From: Rubrivirga marina
Lineage (GTDB): Bacteria; Bacteroidota; Rhodothermia; Rhodothermales; Rubricoccaceae
Direction of reading: 5' to 3'
Assembly (NCBI RefSeq): GCF_002283365.1
Contig: NZ_MQWD01000001.1
Location: forward strand, 1,821,779-1,885,778
Length of the DNA stretch: 64,000 nt
This document shows positions 19,143 through 27,844 of this stretch, one piece after another. The translations under genes were made by a program, and so were the position numbers. The notes under the pieces were generated by a model, which was not told the DNA's origin, ran no database searches, and saw only the letters and a program-made list of their open reading frames with translations. Position 1 is the stretch's first letter, and each line of letters begins with the position of its first letter.

Positions 19143-21064
19143 GCCCGCTCGGCGAGCTCGGCCCAGCGGTCGACGTCGGCCTCGAGCTGGCGGCCCAGCT
19201 CGGCGAGCTCTTTCGAGAGGGCGACGACCGTGTCCGCCTCGGTCGCGTGCTCGGCCAGCTCGGCCTCGAGCTCCGGCTGGCGGGCCTCGGCCGCGGCGAT
19301 CCGTTCTTCGAGCATCGCCAGCTCGCGCTTCTCGTTGTACGAGAGCTTCTTTTTGGCAGGCCCGGGCGTCGACTCCTCCCGCGGAGGGGCCGAGGCGGGC
19401 GCCGGCGCCGGGGTGCGGGCGGCCGCCTTCGCCTCGCGCGCGACCGCCTCGCGCGTCTGGATCTCGGCCCACGCCGAGTAGTCGCCCGGGATCTCGCGGA
19501 CGCCGCCGTCCCCGTCCAGCCGCAGCAGGTGCCCGACGGTGCGATCCAAAAAGTAGCGGTCGTGCGAGACCGTGACGACGGCGCCGGCGAACGTGTCGAG
19601 GTAGTCCTCGAGCGCCTGGAGCGTCGGGATGTCGAGGTCGTTCGTCGGCTCGTCGAGGAGGAGCACGTTCGGCGCGCCGAGGAGGACGCGGAGGAGGTAC
19701 AGCCGCCGCCGCTCGCCGCCGGAGAGGAGGCCGACGGGCGTGTAGTGCTGGCTGCGCGGGAAGAGGAACCGCTCCAGCATCTGCGCCGCCGTGATCACCG
19801 CCCCGTCCGAGAGCCGGACGTTGTCGGCGATCTCCTCGACGTAGTCGATCATCCGCTGGTCGCCGCCCTCGCTCTGGGCCGCCGCGAGCGCGCGGCTCTC
19901 CTGGTCGTAGTAGCCGACCGACACCGTCGGGCCGACCTCGACGGTGCCGGCGTCGGGCGCCAGCCGCCCGGCGAGGATCTCGAGGAGCGTCGTCTTGCCC
20001 GACCCGTTGGGGCCGATCAGCCCGAGCCGGTCGTCGCGGGCGACCTCGTAGGTCAGGCCCGAGAAGAGCGGCTCGCCGTCCCAGCCCTTCGCCACGCCCT
20101 TGAGCTGGATGACCTTCTTGCCGAGCCGCGTGGCGACCGAGTCGATCTCGATGTCGCCCGGCCCCGCCTCGGGCTTGGCGTCGAGGAGCGCGTGGGCCCG
20201 GTCGATCCGCGCCTTCGACTTCGAGGTGCGGGCCTTGGCGCCGCGCCTCAGCCACGCGAGCTCGCGCGTGGCGAGGTTCTGGCGCTTGGCCTCCTCCGCC
20301 GCCTCGACCTCGGCCTGCGCCTCCTTCTGCTCGAGGTAGTCGGAGTAGGAGCCGACGTACCGCGCGACGTCGCCGCCGCCGACCTCCAGCATCCGGTTCG
20401 TGACGCGGTCGAGGAAGTACCGGTCGTGCGTGACGAGGAGGAGCGCGCCGGTCCACGACCGGAGGAGGCCCTCCAGCCACTCGATGGTCTCGGTGTCGAG
20501 GTGGTTCGTCGGCTCGTCGAGGACGAGGAGGTCGGGCCGCTCGACGATCGCCCGCGCCAGGGCCACGCGCTTCTTCTGCCCGCCGCTCAGGGTGTCGACG
20601 ACGGCGTCGGGGTCTTCGAGGCCGAGGCGGTCGAGCGTGGCGCGGGCCTGCGCCTCGAGGTCCCACCCGCCGACGGCGTCGAGGCGGGCGGAGAGGCGCG
20701 TGACCGCCGCGACGGCGTCGGCGTCGTCCGGCTGGCGGTCGAGGCGGGCGAGCGCGTGCTCGTAGTCCCGGACGGCCTGCGCCGCGGGCCCGTCGCCGGC
20801 CACGACGGCGTCGAGGACGGTCGCCCCCGGCGCGAGGTCCGGCCGCTGCTCCAGCACGCCGATGCGGGCCCCCGGCGTCACGATCACGCGCCCGGCGTCC
20901 GGAGGCTCGGCGCCCGTCGCCAGCCGCAGCAGCGTCGACTTGCCGGCCCCGTTCGCGCCGATCACGCCGACCTTCTCGTCGGCCTCGACGACGAACGAGA
21001 CGTCGTCGAGGAGCGGCTTGGTGCCGTAGTCCTTGCGGACGCGGTCGAAGGAGAGGAGGGCCAT
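19139..21064 (-). CDS. uup: ABC-F family ATPase (Uup-like)
   Basis: 641 aa without membrane segments. It has two ABC domains: first Walker A GANGAGKSTLLRL and signature LSGGQKKRVALARAI, second Walker A GPNGSGKTTLLEI and signature LSGGERRRLYLLRVL. A charged interdomain linker (roughly residues 235-300) joins them, and a basic Pro-rich stretch plus C-terminal coiled coil (from about 545) follows. The C-terminal coiled coil is characteristic of Uup. ABC-F proteins act on ribosomes; Uup is linked to ribosome rescue and assembly and to genome stability. Confidence 0.88.
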   Translation of the reverse strand: MALLSFDRVRKDYGTKPLLDDVSFVVEADEKVGVIGANGAGKSTLLRLATGAEPPDAGRVIVTPGARIGVLEQRPDLAPGATVLDAVVAGDGPAAQAVRDYEHALARLDRQPDDADAVAAVTRLSARLDAVGGWDLEAQARATLDRLGLEDPDAVVDTLSGGQKKRVALARAIVERPDLLVLDEPTNHLDTETIEWLEGLLRSWTGALLLVTHDRYFLDRVTNRMLEVGGGDVARYVGSYSDYLEQKEAQAEVEAAEEAKRQNLATRELAWLRRGAKARTSKSKARIDRAHALLDAKPEAGPGDIEIDSVATRLGKKVIQLKGVAKGWDGEPLFSGLTYEVARDDRLGLIGPNGSGKTTLLEILAGRLAPDAGTVEVGPTVSVGYYDQESRALAAAQSEGGDQRMIDYVEEIADNVRLSDGAVITAAQMLERFLFPRSQHYTPVGLLSGGERRRLYLLRVLLGAPNVLLLDEPTNDLDIPTLQALEDYLDTFAGAVVTVSHDRYFLDRTVGHLLRLDGDGGVREIPGDYSAWAEIQTREAVAREAKAAARTPAPAPASAPPREESTPGPAKKKLSYNEKRELAMLEERIAAAEARQPELEAELAEHATEADTVVALSKELAELGRQLEADVDRWAELAERA

Positions 21065-21146
21065 CGGTCAGAGCGGGGTCGGGTCAAGATCCCGCCGGCC
21101 GGGGCGCTCGGCAGCGAAGAGCGAGCGGAACCGGTGGCCGGGTCGC

Positions 21147-21168
21147 CCGCCTCGGCGCCGAGGCGGGC
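21147..21168. terminator. GC-rich perfect palindrome after the GH2 gene
   Basis: A perfect 22-bp palindrome (CCCGCCTCGGC and its complement) lies 4 nt beyond the GH2 stop (minus strand, 21173). It shares its core with 6594-6613 and 10848-10867. Terminator role inferred from position. Confidence 0.5.
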
Positions 21169-21172
21169 GGGG

Positions 21173-23023
21173 CTAGAAGCCGGTGGGGGAGGGCCGCCAG
21201 TCGCGGGCGACCTCGGCGTAGAACCGCTGGAGCACGCCGAACGCCAGCTTCCGCTCGCCGCGCTCGGACAGCAGGCCCTTCCGGTTCCAGAACTCCTGGA
21301 TCGTCGGGAGCGGACGGCGCGGGCTCCGGAAGTCCATGAGGATCCACGGGCTCAGGCCGCGCAGGAACGGGACGTCCCGGAGCATGGCGAGCTGCTCCTC
21401 GTAGAGGTAGGCCTGGTAGTCCTCGCTCCAGCGCGTGAGCGAGTCGCCGCGGAGGCCGTAGAGCGCGCCGGCCCCGAACTCCGAGAGCACGAGCGGCTTC
21501 CCGACCGTGTCCTCCCAGCGGATCGTCCCGATCTTGTCGGGCAGCCCGTCGTACCACCCCACGTACTCGTTCACGCCGACGACGTCGAGGTGCTCGGCCA
21601 GCGGGTCCTCGACGCGGAAGACGGTCGAGCCGTCGGGCTGGCGCTCGTGGTCGGCGAAGACGGCGGCCGTGATGAGGCGGGTGGGGTCGAGGGCGCGCGC
21701 GGTCTCCGTGAGGCGCGTGAGGAAGTCGGTGCGGGCGGGCGAGACGGGCGTCTCGTTGGCCACCGACCACAGGACGACGGCCGCCCGGTTCTTGTCGCGC
21801 GTGATCATCTCGCGGAGCTGCTGGTCGGCGCTGGCGAACGTGGCCGGGTCGTCCCAGGCGAGGGCCCAGTAGGCCGGGATCTCGCTCCACACAAGGAGCC
21901 CCATCTCGTCGGCCGCGCGGACCATGGCCTCGTTGTGCGGGTAGTGCGCGAGGCGGACGTAGTTGCACCCGAGCTCCGTCGCCCACTCCAAGAGCTGGCG
22001 GTCCTCGTCGGGCGTGAGCCCACGTCCGCCCCGAAACGGCGCCTCCTCGTGGATCGAGATGCCGCGCAGAAACACGGGCTCGCCGTTGACGAGCACGTCG
22101 ACCCCGTCGACCTCGACCGTCCGGAACCCGATCCGGTCCTCGACGCGGTCGGTCTCGGCTTCGACCACGACGTCGTAGAGGCGCGGGTCGAGGGGCGCCC
22201 ACCGCTCGCCGCGGAACGGGAGGCGGAGGCGCGCGACGCCGTCGGCGTCGGTCTGCGCGCTCGCCTCGGCGCCGAGTTCGGGGATGGCCACCCTCACGCG
22301 CTGCCCGAGGCGGGCACCGTCGAGGGCGACCCAGGCGACGATCTCCTCCGGCGCCTCGGGGTCGAGCTGGACGCTGTAGTCGCGGACGTAGGTCGCGGGC
22401 AGGCGGAGGAGCCGCACCGAGCGCGTGATGCCGCCGTAGTTCCACCAGTCCATGTTGTCCATCGGCACGCCCGCCTTGCTCCGCGTGTCGTTGGCCATGA
22501 CGACGAGGGAATGGTCCTCCGCCTCGGCGCCGACGTGGTCGGTGATCTCGACGTCGAACGGCGTGTAGCCGCCCTCGTGCTCGGCGAGGAGGTCGCCGTC
22601 GAAAAACACACGGGCGCGGGCGTTGACGGCGCCGAACCGGAGGATCAGCCGTTCGTCCTCGGCACGGGCCAGCCGGACGCGGCGGCGGTACCAGACCGTC
22701 CCCTCGTAGAGGAAGAGCTCGGGCCGCTGGCTGTTCCAGTCGCCCGGGACGTGGAGCGCGTCGGCCGCGTCGAAGTCGTACTCGAGGCGGTCCCACCGTT
22801 CGGTCTCCTGGGCGTCGTGAGCGAACCAGCTGGTGGTCAGCGGCTCGTCGAAGATGTTGCGGTAGCCGACGTCGTACGGGTCGACGACGACGCGCCAGGC
22901 GCCGTCGAGGACCTCGTGGGCACGGCCGTCGGCGTGCTGGACGAGCGGGACGTGGCCGGTCTGCGTGGCGGCGGGGAGGGCGGCCGTCACAAGGAGGGCG
23001 AGGGCGATCGAGCGGGGGGACAT
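21173..23023 (-). CDS. Glycoside hydrolase family 2 enzyme (beta-glucuronidase-like)
   Basis: 616 aa. The ATG at 23023 gives a signal peptide (about 22 residues, ending ATQT). The order is sugar-binding beta domain (LHVPGDWNSQ, VWYRRRVRL), immunoglobulin-like domain and TIM barrel. The barrel carries the acid/base E424 in WSVANE and the nucleophile E515 in LSEFGAG, plus HYPHNE and GISIHEE blocks typical of beta-glucuronidase/beta-galactosidase. It should cleave terminal beta-linked glucuronides or galactosides outside the cytoplasm. No carbohydrate transporter or SusCD pair is adjacent. Confidence 0.88.
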   Translation of the reverse strand: MSPRSIALALLVTAALPAATQTGHVPLVQHADGRAHEVLDGAWRVVVDPYDVGYRNIFDEPLTTSWFAHDAQETERWDRLEYDFDAADALHVPGDWNSQRPELFLYEGTVWYRRRVRLARAEDERLILRFGAVNARARVFFDGDLLAEHEGGYTPFDVEITDHVGAEAEDHSLVVMANDTRSKAGVPMDNMDWWNYGGITRSVRLLRLPATYVRDYSVQLDPEAPEEIVAWVALDGARLGQRVRVAIPELGAEASAQTDADGVARLRLPFRGERWAPLDPRLYDVVVEAETDRVEDRIGFRTVEVDGVDVLVNGEPVFLRGISIHEEAPFRGGRGLTPDEDRQLLEWATELGCNYVRLAHYPHNEAMVRAADEMGLLVWSEIPAYWALAWDDPATFASADQQLREMITRDKNRAAVVLWSVANETPVSPARTDFLTRLTETARALDPTRLITAAVFADHERQPDGSTVFRVEDPLAEHLDVVGVNEYVGWYDGLPDKIGTIRWEDTVGKPLVLSEFGAGALYGLRGDSLTRWSEDYQAYLYEEQLAMLRDVPFLRGLSPWILMDFRSPRRPLPTIQEFWNRKGLLSERGERKLAFGVLQRFYAEVARDWRPSPTGF

Positions 23024-23118
23024 GGGCGGCGGTTCACGGTGTTTTCGGCCAGGGGCGGGTTGGCGGGCCCGGCGGGGCGTCGTAGGTTTCGCACCCGCTG
23101 GCGCCCGCCGCCGGCCAC

Positions 23119-23190
23119 GCCAACGTAGCTCAGGGGTAGAGCAGCTCACTCGTAATGAGCAGGTCGTCGGTTCAAATCCGACCGTTGGCT
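23119..23190 (+). tRNA. tRNA-Thr (anticodon CGU)
   Basis: A 72-nt cloverleaf: acceptor GCCAACG/CGTTGGC, D arm GCTC/GAGC, anticodon stem GCTCA/TGAGC with loop CTCGTAA (anticodon CGU), five-nt variable loop AGGTC, T arm GTCGG/CCGAC with TTCAAAT, and discriminator T. CCA is not encoded. The tRNA lies just upstream of a same-strand integrase gene, the usual arrangement for an integration site. Confidence 0.97.
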
Positions 23191-23353
23191 CCCGAGACCG
23201 GCCTCCAGACCCCTGGAAAGCCGGTCTCTTCGCTTCGGGCTCCCACGCCGACCGCCGTCCCGGCCACCGCCGGGCCCCCGAACGGTCAACATGTGGTCAA
23301 CGGCCGCCGCCGGTCGCACGGGGTTCCAAGCGCTGCGACAGCCCCGCAGCCCC

Positions 23354-24412
23354 ATGGCACGGCTCCACCGCTCGAAGGGCAGCTACTACGCCCGGTTCCA
23401 CGACAAGACGAAGTCGCCCGCCCGGAAGACGGTCCCTCTCCGGACCCGCGACGAGGCCGCCGCCCGCGCGGCGCTCCGCCGGCTCGAGGTCCACTACGCC
23501 GAGGGCCGGTTCGACCCCTGGGCCCCTCCCGAGGCCCCGCCCACCCGCCTGTCCGAGGCCGTCGCGGTCTTCTTCGAGGCCAAGGCCCACCGGGCCCCGG
23601 CGACGCTCCGGCTCTACCACACGGTCCTCGACGGGCTCGTCGCGCACGTCGGCGACCCGCTCCTGAGGGACGTCCGGCCCCGCGACGTCCTCGCCTTCCT
23701 CGGCGCCCGCGACCTCAACGACACGGGCCGCGACGCGTACTTCACCCGGCTCAAGGCGTTCTTCCGGTGGTGCCGCCGGCAGGGCCTCGCCGACGACGTG
23801 GTGACCGACCGGGTCGACGTCCCGCGCGGCCCGCAGGTGTTCCCGCACTGGCTGACTCGGGACGAGTTCGGCCGGCTCGTCGGCGCGATCCGGTCGGCGG
23901 CCGGCGAGGCCAACGAGGGCGAGGTCGCGTGGCTCATCCCGTTCGTCACCGTCGCCGTGTACACCGGGCTCCGGCTCGGGGAGCTCGTCGGGCTCCGCTG
24001 GGCCGACGTGGACCTCGAGTCCCGGCGCCTCGTCGTCCGGAACCGGGCGGCGGCCCGGACCAAGAGCAGGAGGGACCGGTCGGTCCCGCTCGCGGGCCCG
24101 GCCGTCCGGGCGTTCGAGTCGGTGGGGAGAGGGGACCGCGAGGCGCTCGTGTTCGTCGGCGCTGGCGGGGGGCGGGTCAACAAGGAGTACGCGTCGAAGG
24201 CGTTCCTCCGGTACCGCCGGGCGGCCGGCCTCGCCGAGGAGATCCACTTCCACTCGCTCCGCCACACGTGTGCCTCGTGGCTCGTCCAGGGGGGCGTCTC
24301 GCTCGTCCGGGTCAAGGAGGTCCTCGGGCACGCGTCGATCCAGACGGTCATGCGCTACGCCCACCTCGCGCCGAGCACCGCGCTCGACGAGGTGGAGCGG
24401 GCGCTCGGGTGA
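23354..24412 (+). CDS. Tyrosine recombinase / integrase
   Basis: 352 aa from the ATG at 23354, which begins MARLHRSKGSYYARFHDK, a typical integrase start; an in-frame ATG at 23291 is possible but its extension has no conserved sequence. The N-terminal SAM-like core-binding domain (about 55-150) is followed by the catalytic domain with R207 (TGLRLGEL), probable K237, H300 and R303 (HSLRH), H326 (LGHAS) and nucleophile Y335 (MRYAHL), so the catalytic set is complete. It starts 164 nt after tRNA-Thr and probably integrated the island at the 3' end of that tRNA. Confidence 0.92.
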   Translation: MARLHRSKGSYYARFHDKTKSPARKTVPLRTRDEAAARAALRRLEVHYAEGRFDPWAPPEAPPTRLSEAVAVFFEAKAHRAPATLRLYHTVLDGLVAHVGDPLLRDVRPRDVLAFLGARDLNDTGRDAYFTRLKAFFRWCRRQGLADDVVTDRVDVPRGPQVFPHWLTRDEFGRLVGAIRSAAGEANEGEVAWLIPFVTVAVYTGLRLGELVGLRWADVDLESRRLVVRNRAAARTKSRRDRSVPLAGPAVRAFESVGRGDREALVFVGAGGGRVNKEYASKAFLRYRRAAGLAEEIHFHSLRHTCASWLVQGGVSLVRVKEVLGHASIQTVMRYAHLAPSTALDEVERALG

Positions 24413-24430
24413 GCCCGCGCGGCCCGTGTA

Positions 24431-24970
24431 CTACAGGACGTCGGGGTGGAGGACGACGAAGGCGACCCGGTCGGTGGCCACGACGTTCCTCTCCCCGTCG
24501 TCGTCGGTGAACGCGAAGAACGGGGCGAAGAGGAAGCCCTCGGGGACCGTGTCCGGCAACGTATCGGCGGTCTCGCGTGTCTGGTCGTGGAGGTCGAGCA
24601 CGCCGACGCCCTCGATCCCGATCGTCACGACGGGCGGGGCCCACTCGTGCTCCTCGGCGACCCGCTCCGGGACGGCGACCCCGTAGACGCCGGGCGGGGG
24701 AGGCCCCTCGGCCAGCCCGTACTCGTACGAGTGGGTGACGAGCGTGAGGTGCTCGCGGTCGAGGAGGGCGAGGGAGCCGTCGGCGAGCGGGACGCGGACC
24801 CAGAGCGGGGGCTCGTCCGCCGGCTCCCCGTCGTCGTCGACGGGGAACGTGAGCGCGGCGAGCGTCGCCTCGGCCGCGGCGGCGGACACGCCGAAGGTGA
24901 CGGGCTCCGGCAGTCCCTCGAACGTGACGAGGAGGTAGTTCTCGGCGAGCGAGTACGGCCGGAACTCCAT
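24431..24970 (-). CDS. Hypothetical protein, third gene of the DUF5131 operon
   Basis: 179 aa from the ATG at 24970; upstream codons in the frame are non-conserved. The protein is acidic and probably beta-rich, with no membrane segment or signal peptide, and I do not recognise a family. It begins MEFRPYSLAENYLLVTFEGL and contains an alternating hydrophobic stretch PPVVTIGIEGVGVLDLHDQ. It is on the same strand as and 38 bp downstream of the DUF5131 gene, so the three minus-strand genes 27608-24431 look like one transcription unit. It is convergent with the integrase gene, with 18 bp between the stops. Confidence 0.6.
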   Translation of the reverse strand: MEFRPYSLAENYLLVTFEGLPEPVTFGVSAAAAEATLAALTFPVDDDGEPADEPPLWVRVPLADGSLALLDREHLTLVTHSYEYGLAEGPPPPGVYGVAVPERVAEEHEWAPPVVTIGIEGVGVLDLHDQTRETADTLPDTVPEGFLFAPFFAFTDDDGERNVVATDRVAFVVLHPDVL

Positions 24971-25008
24971 GGGTCGGGCGGGGCGATGGGTGTTGGGACG
25001 GCAGAGCG

Positions 25009-25845
25009 TTACTCCCGGCGGGCTCCACGGGCGCTCGTCTTGGCCGCCGCGGCCTGGAGACACGCGTGGCGCATGAACTCCGCGTACCACTCGGGCTCGT
25101 CGTCGTGGGTCCGGCCGTCTAGCTCACGGCCGGCCCGCTTGGTCCCGACGAGGTCGCCCTCGGCGTCGTGTGCGCCCCACTGCTTGAAGTGGAACGCGAC
25201 GCCCTGCTCGGCGCACGCGTCGCGGATCTCGCGGGCCCACTCCGGCCGCATGGGCCGGGCGCCCGCCTCGCCCGGCGTGTGCGAGTCGCTCTCGCCGCCC
25301 ACGATGGCGTAGTCGATGCCGGTGAGGTCGACGTGGCCGTCGGCGTCGAGGACCGAGCCGAGGAGGGGCTCGAAGCTCACGAACGTCCGGCGGGCCCCGC
25401 ATTCGCGGAGCGCGTCGAGGCGGTACGAGCGCTCGGCGTCCTCGACCGACACGCCGGCCATGACGTGGTCGCCCCATGGGAGGTGGGGCCCGAGTTCGGC
25501 CAGCCGGCGCTCCCGTTTCGTCAGGACCATGTAGAGGTGCCAGGGCGCCCGGCCCATCGCCTCGAACACCTCGTACACGAACTCGTCCGGGATCGCCTCG
25601 TGGAGGAGGTCGCTCATCGAGTTGACGAACACCTTCGAGGGAGTGAGCACGCTGGCCGTCGCGTCGAGCGTCCGGGGGTGGAGCGTGACGGCCGTCCCCG
25701 CTGCGTACTTGCCGGGGACGTTGTACTGGAGCCGGCTCTCGACCTCCGAGAACATGTAGCACCGGTCGCAGCCGGGAGAGACCCGCGTGCACCCGGTCGT
25801 CGGGTTCCACGTCTCCTCGGCCCACTCAATCTTCGTCGCGGCCAT
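25009..25845 (-). CDS. DUF5131 (phage Gp37/Gp68-like) three-Cys-motif protein
   Basis: 278 aa from the ATG at 25845, giving the canonical DUF5131 start MAATKIEWAEETWNPTTGC. Cysteines C19, C26 and C29 form the C-x6-C-x2-C motif expected to bind an iron-sulfur cluster. Downstream family blocks are KVFVNSMSDLLHE, WHLYMVLTKRERRL, GVSVEDAERSYRLDAL, FVSFEPLLG and YAIVGGESDSHTPGEAGARPM. DUF5131 proteins occur in phages and genomic islands and look like radical-SAM-type barrels; their reaction is unknown. A second in-frame ATG at 25923 overlaps the upstream stop in ATGA and would add 26 hydrophobic residues. I prefer the inner start by homology. Confidence 0.82.
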   Translation of the reverse strand: MAATKIEWAEETWNPTTGCTRVSPGCDRCYMFSEVESRLQYNVPGKYAAGTAVTLHPRTLDATASVLTPSKVFVNSMSDLLHEAIPDEFVYEVFEAMGRAPWHLYMVLTKRERRLAELGPHLPWGDHVMAGVSVEDAERSYRLDALRECGARRTFVSFEPLLGSVLDADGHVDLTGIDYAIVGGESDSHTPGEAGARPMRPEWAREIRDACAEQGVAFHFKQWGAHDAEGDLVGTKRAGRELDGRTHDDEPEWYAEFMRHACLQAAAAKTSARGARRE

Positions 25846-25919
25846 CCCGACGGCCGCCACGAGCGCGGCGGCGAGTGCGAGCGGGAGGGGGGCGGCGGTG
25901 ACGACGGTGACGAGGACGA

Positions 25920-27608
25920 TCATTGACGGGAGGACGGGCGGGGGAGGTCGGCTGTGACCGGCGCGGGGGCCCGCTCTGGGGTCTGTTCTGGATCATCGGC
26001 GACGCCTGACAGGCCGTCCCACGGGCGGTGCGGGACGTCGGCCGCCGCGACGAACGCGAGGCCGCGCGGTCTCATCCCGAGGAAGGAGTCGTAGGCCCCG
26101 CGGCTCGTCCTCTTGCCGCGGAGGATGACGGCCGACGCTGAGGCGGGGAGACGGCCGAGCAACTCGTCGGGCAGGGGAGAGGGCCAGCTATCGAGCACCA
26201 AGATGCCACGGACCCCCGCTCTGTCGAACGCGTCGAGCGCGCGACGGGCGGCCTCCACTCCGTCGTCGTCCGCGCCGTCGATGCCGATGGCCGGGTGGAC
26301 ATTGGGTGGCCACGCGACCGCGTCGAGCCGGTCGGCGTGCCGTGTGGCGGCGAGGAACGCGAGGTGTTCTCCGGCCCCCGCACGTCGTAAGATCTCGGAG
26401 ACGACCTCGTCGGGGAGGTCGGACCGGAGAAGGTCGACGCCCGGGGCTAGGAGGACCGCTCGGGCAGTCGGGAGTCTGAGGTCGAGGGCGTGCGGCCGCG
26501 TGTTCGCCGGTTGTGTGAGCCGCGCCGGGACGTAGCACGGCGGGGCGGCGTCGGAGGCGGGGAACCACGAGGTCGCGCTCCGGAACGGGCCGGGGAGGAG
26601 GACGGGCCACGTCCAGGCGGCCACCTCGGGCTCGAGTCGGCAGCGGGCCATCGACCGTCGTCCCCTGACGTCGCGTCTCTCGATCGGGTCGAGGTCGTCG
26701 GTGTCGTCCTCGTCCAGCGCCCCGACGAGCGGCGAGACGAGGCCGCTCGTCGGCGCGTACGCTGCGAGGTACGAGCCGCCGACCACGCTGAGCGCGGCCG
26801 TGGCGTCCGGGCTGGTGTCCGACCGGTCGAGGAGGTGCCTCTCCAGCAGGACCGTGAGGCCTCCGGGGACGTCGGTGCGTCGTGGAGCCGGTGCGCCCCG
26901 TTCGGTGGCGAGCGCTCGGACGGCCCCGCGGAGCGCGGCTCGGTCGACCGACTTGAGCCGTCCCTCCGCGTCGTACGACGTGTCCGCGTCGGCCTCGTGG
27001 GTCGCCCGTCGCCAGACCTCCGCTTCGTCGCCCGGGTCGAGCAGCCCGAGGGCCCACCTCGTCTCCCGGTGGAGGTCGTCGGACGGGGCCGGGTTCCCGT
27101 CGAGCTCGCGTTCGAGCGCGGCCAAGCCGAGCCGTGAGGGGAGCGGCTCGGCCCCCGTGCCGAGGACCCCCGCCACGGCGTTGGCGGCGAGCTCGACATC
27201 CTCCTGTGTGAGCCGCGCCTCGTCGCCTCCCGTCGTCTCTAACGCTCGCTCCCATGCCCGGCGGCGGTCGGCGGCTTTGTCGAGCCCCGTGAGCGGCCGG
27301 AGCTGGGCCTCGCTGCGCGGGAGGGGGGCGACGCCCGCCTCCTCGAACTCGGCGTACACGCGGCCCGCCTTCGCGAGCTGGTAAGCTCGTCGGCGCCGGA
27401 TCCCGAACGTCGCGAGGGCGAACTCGGCGAACGTGCCGGTCTCTACGTAGAGCTCATCGTCCATGATCGCAGCGAGGGCCCTCGCTGCTTCCACGCTCTT
27501 GGCCTGGTACTCCCGCACGGTGGCGACGTGGGCGTCGAGGGCGATCCGGTCGGCGTCTGCCAGGCGGCGTTGGACACGGACCTCCGCCGTGGGTATGGGA
27601 TCGGGCAT
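25920..27608 (-). CDS. HTH-domain protein with a DUF5131-like C-terminal half lacking the Cys motif
   Basis: 562 aa from the ATG at 27608. Residues about 45-130 (FAEFALATFGIRRRRAYQLA, then LPRSEAQLRPLTGL, then RRRAWERAL) resemble the DNA-binding domain common in phage and plasmid proteins, where fgIsrsyAYrli is followed by lptseaqaRpLa. The middle has no recognised domain. From about residue 395 the sequence tracks the co-operonic DUF5131 protein: VLLAPGVDLLRSDLPDEVV versus VFVNSMSDLLHEAIPDEFV, then HLAFLAATRHADRL versus HLYMVLTKRERRL, then IGIDGADDD...RRALDAF versus AGVSVEDAERSYRLDAL. The three-cysteine motif is missing. I infer a catalytically dead barrel fused to an HTH. The stop overlaps the next possible start in ATGA. 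Confidence 0.6.
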   Translation of the reverse strand: MPDPIPTAEVRVQRRLADADRIALDAHVATVREYQAKSVEAARALAAIMDDELYVETGTFAEFALATFGIRRRRAYQLAKAGRVYAEFEEAGVAPLPRSEAQLRPLTGLDKAADRRRAWERALETTGGDEARLTQEDVELAANAVAGVLGTGAEPLPSRLGLAALERELDGNPAPSDDLHRETRWALGLLDPGDEAEVWRRATHEADADTSYDAEGRLKSVDRAALRGAVRALATERGAPAPRRTDVPGGLTVLLERHLLDRSDTSPDATAALSVVGGSYLAAYAPTSGLVSPLVGALDEDDTDDLDPIERRDVRGRRSMARCRLEPEVAAWTWPVLLPGPFRSATSWFPASDAAPPCYVPARLTQPANTRPHALDLRLPTARAVLLAPGVDLLRSDLPDEVVSEILRRAGAGEHLAFLAATRHADRLDAVAWPPNVHPAIGIDGADDDGVEAARRALDAFDRAGVRGILVLDSWPSPLPDELLGRLPASASAVILRGKRTSRGAYDSFLGMRPRGLAFVAAADVPHRPWDGLSGVADDPEQTPERAPAPVTADLPRPSSRQ

Positions 27609-27844
27609 GGGCGGCCGGTGGGTGGACGTGGGCGTAGACGAGCACACGGATGCTACGGAAGCTGATGCGATCTCGGGCTCGTACCATCGGCCTGCTTCAC
27701 GATGTCCTCTATGCCGGCTCTGCTCCGGCGCGAACGGCGGCTCCGCTCGGCCGGCCCATGCCGACCGGTTCCGGGGCCGCGCTTTGGCGCCGGGAGTTAC
27801 GGCCGTGGTTAGGGAGGCGCTCATGTAGCGGGTTCGATCTCGCG
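27609..27844. promoter_or_regulatory. Divergent intergenic region between the DUF5131 operon and the Shedu gene
   Basis: This 236-bp stretch must hold the promoters of both divergent units. Its third-position GC is low when read as codons, so although a frame is open through it I treat it as non-coding. Just inside the annotated Shedu start lies a 7-bp inverted repeat, GTACTCA (27851-27857) and TGAGTAC (27864-27870). That suggests the control region may extend past 27845. Confidence 0.4.

Noticed and set aside
18377..23128. 1583-codon plus-strand open frame
   Set aside because: It spans the antisense of the ABC-F and GH2 genes and has no conserved sequence. The length is an effect of high GC.
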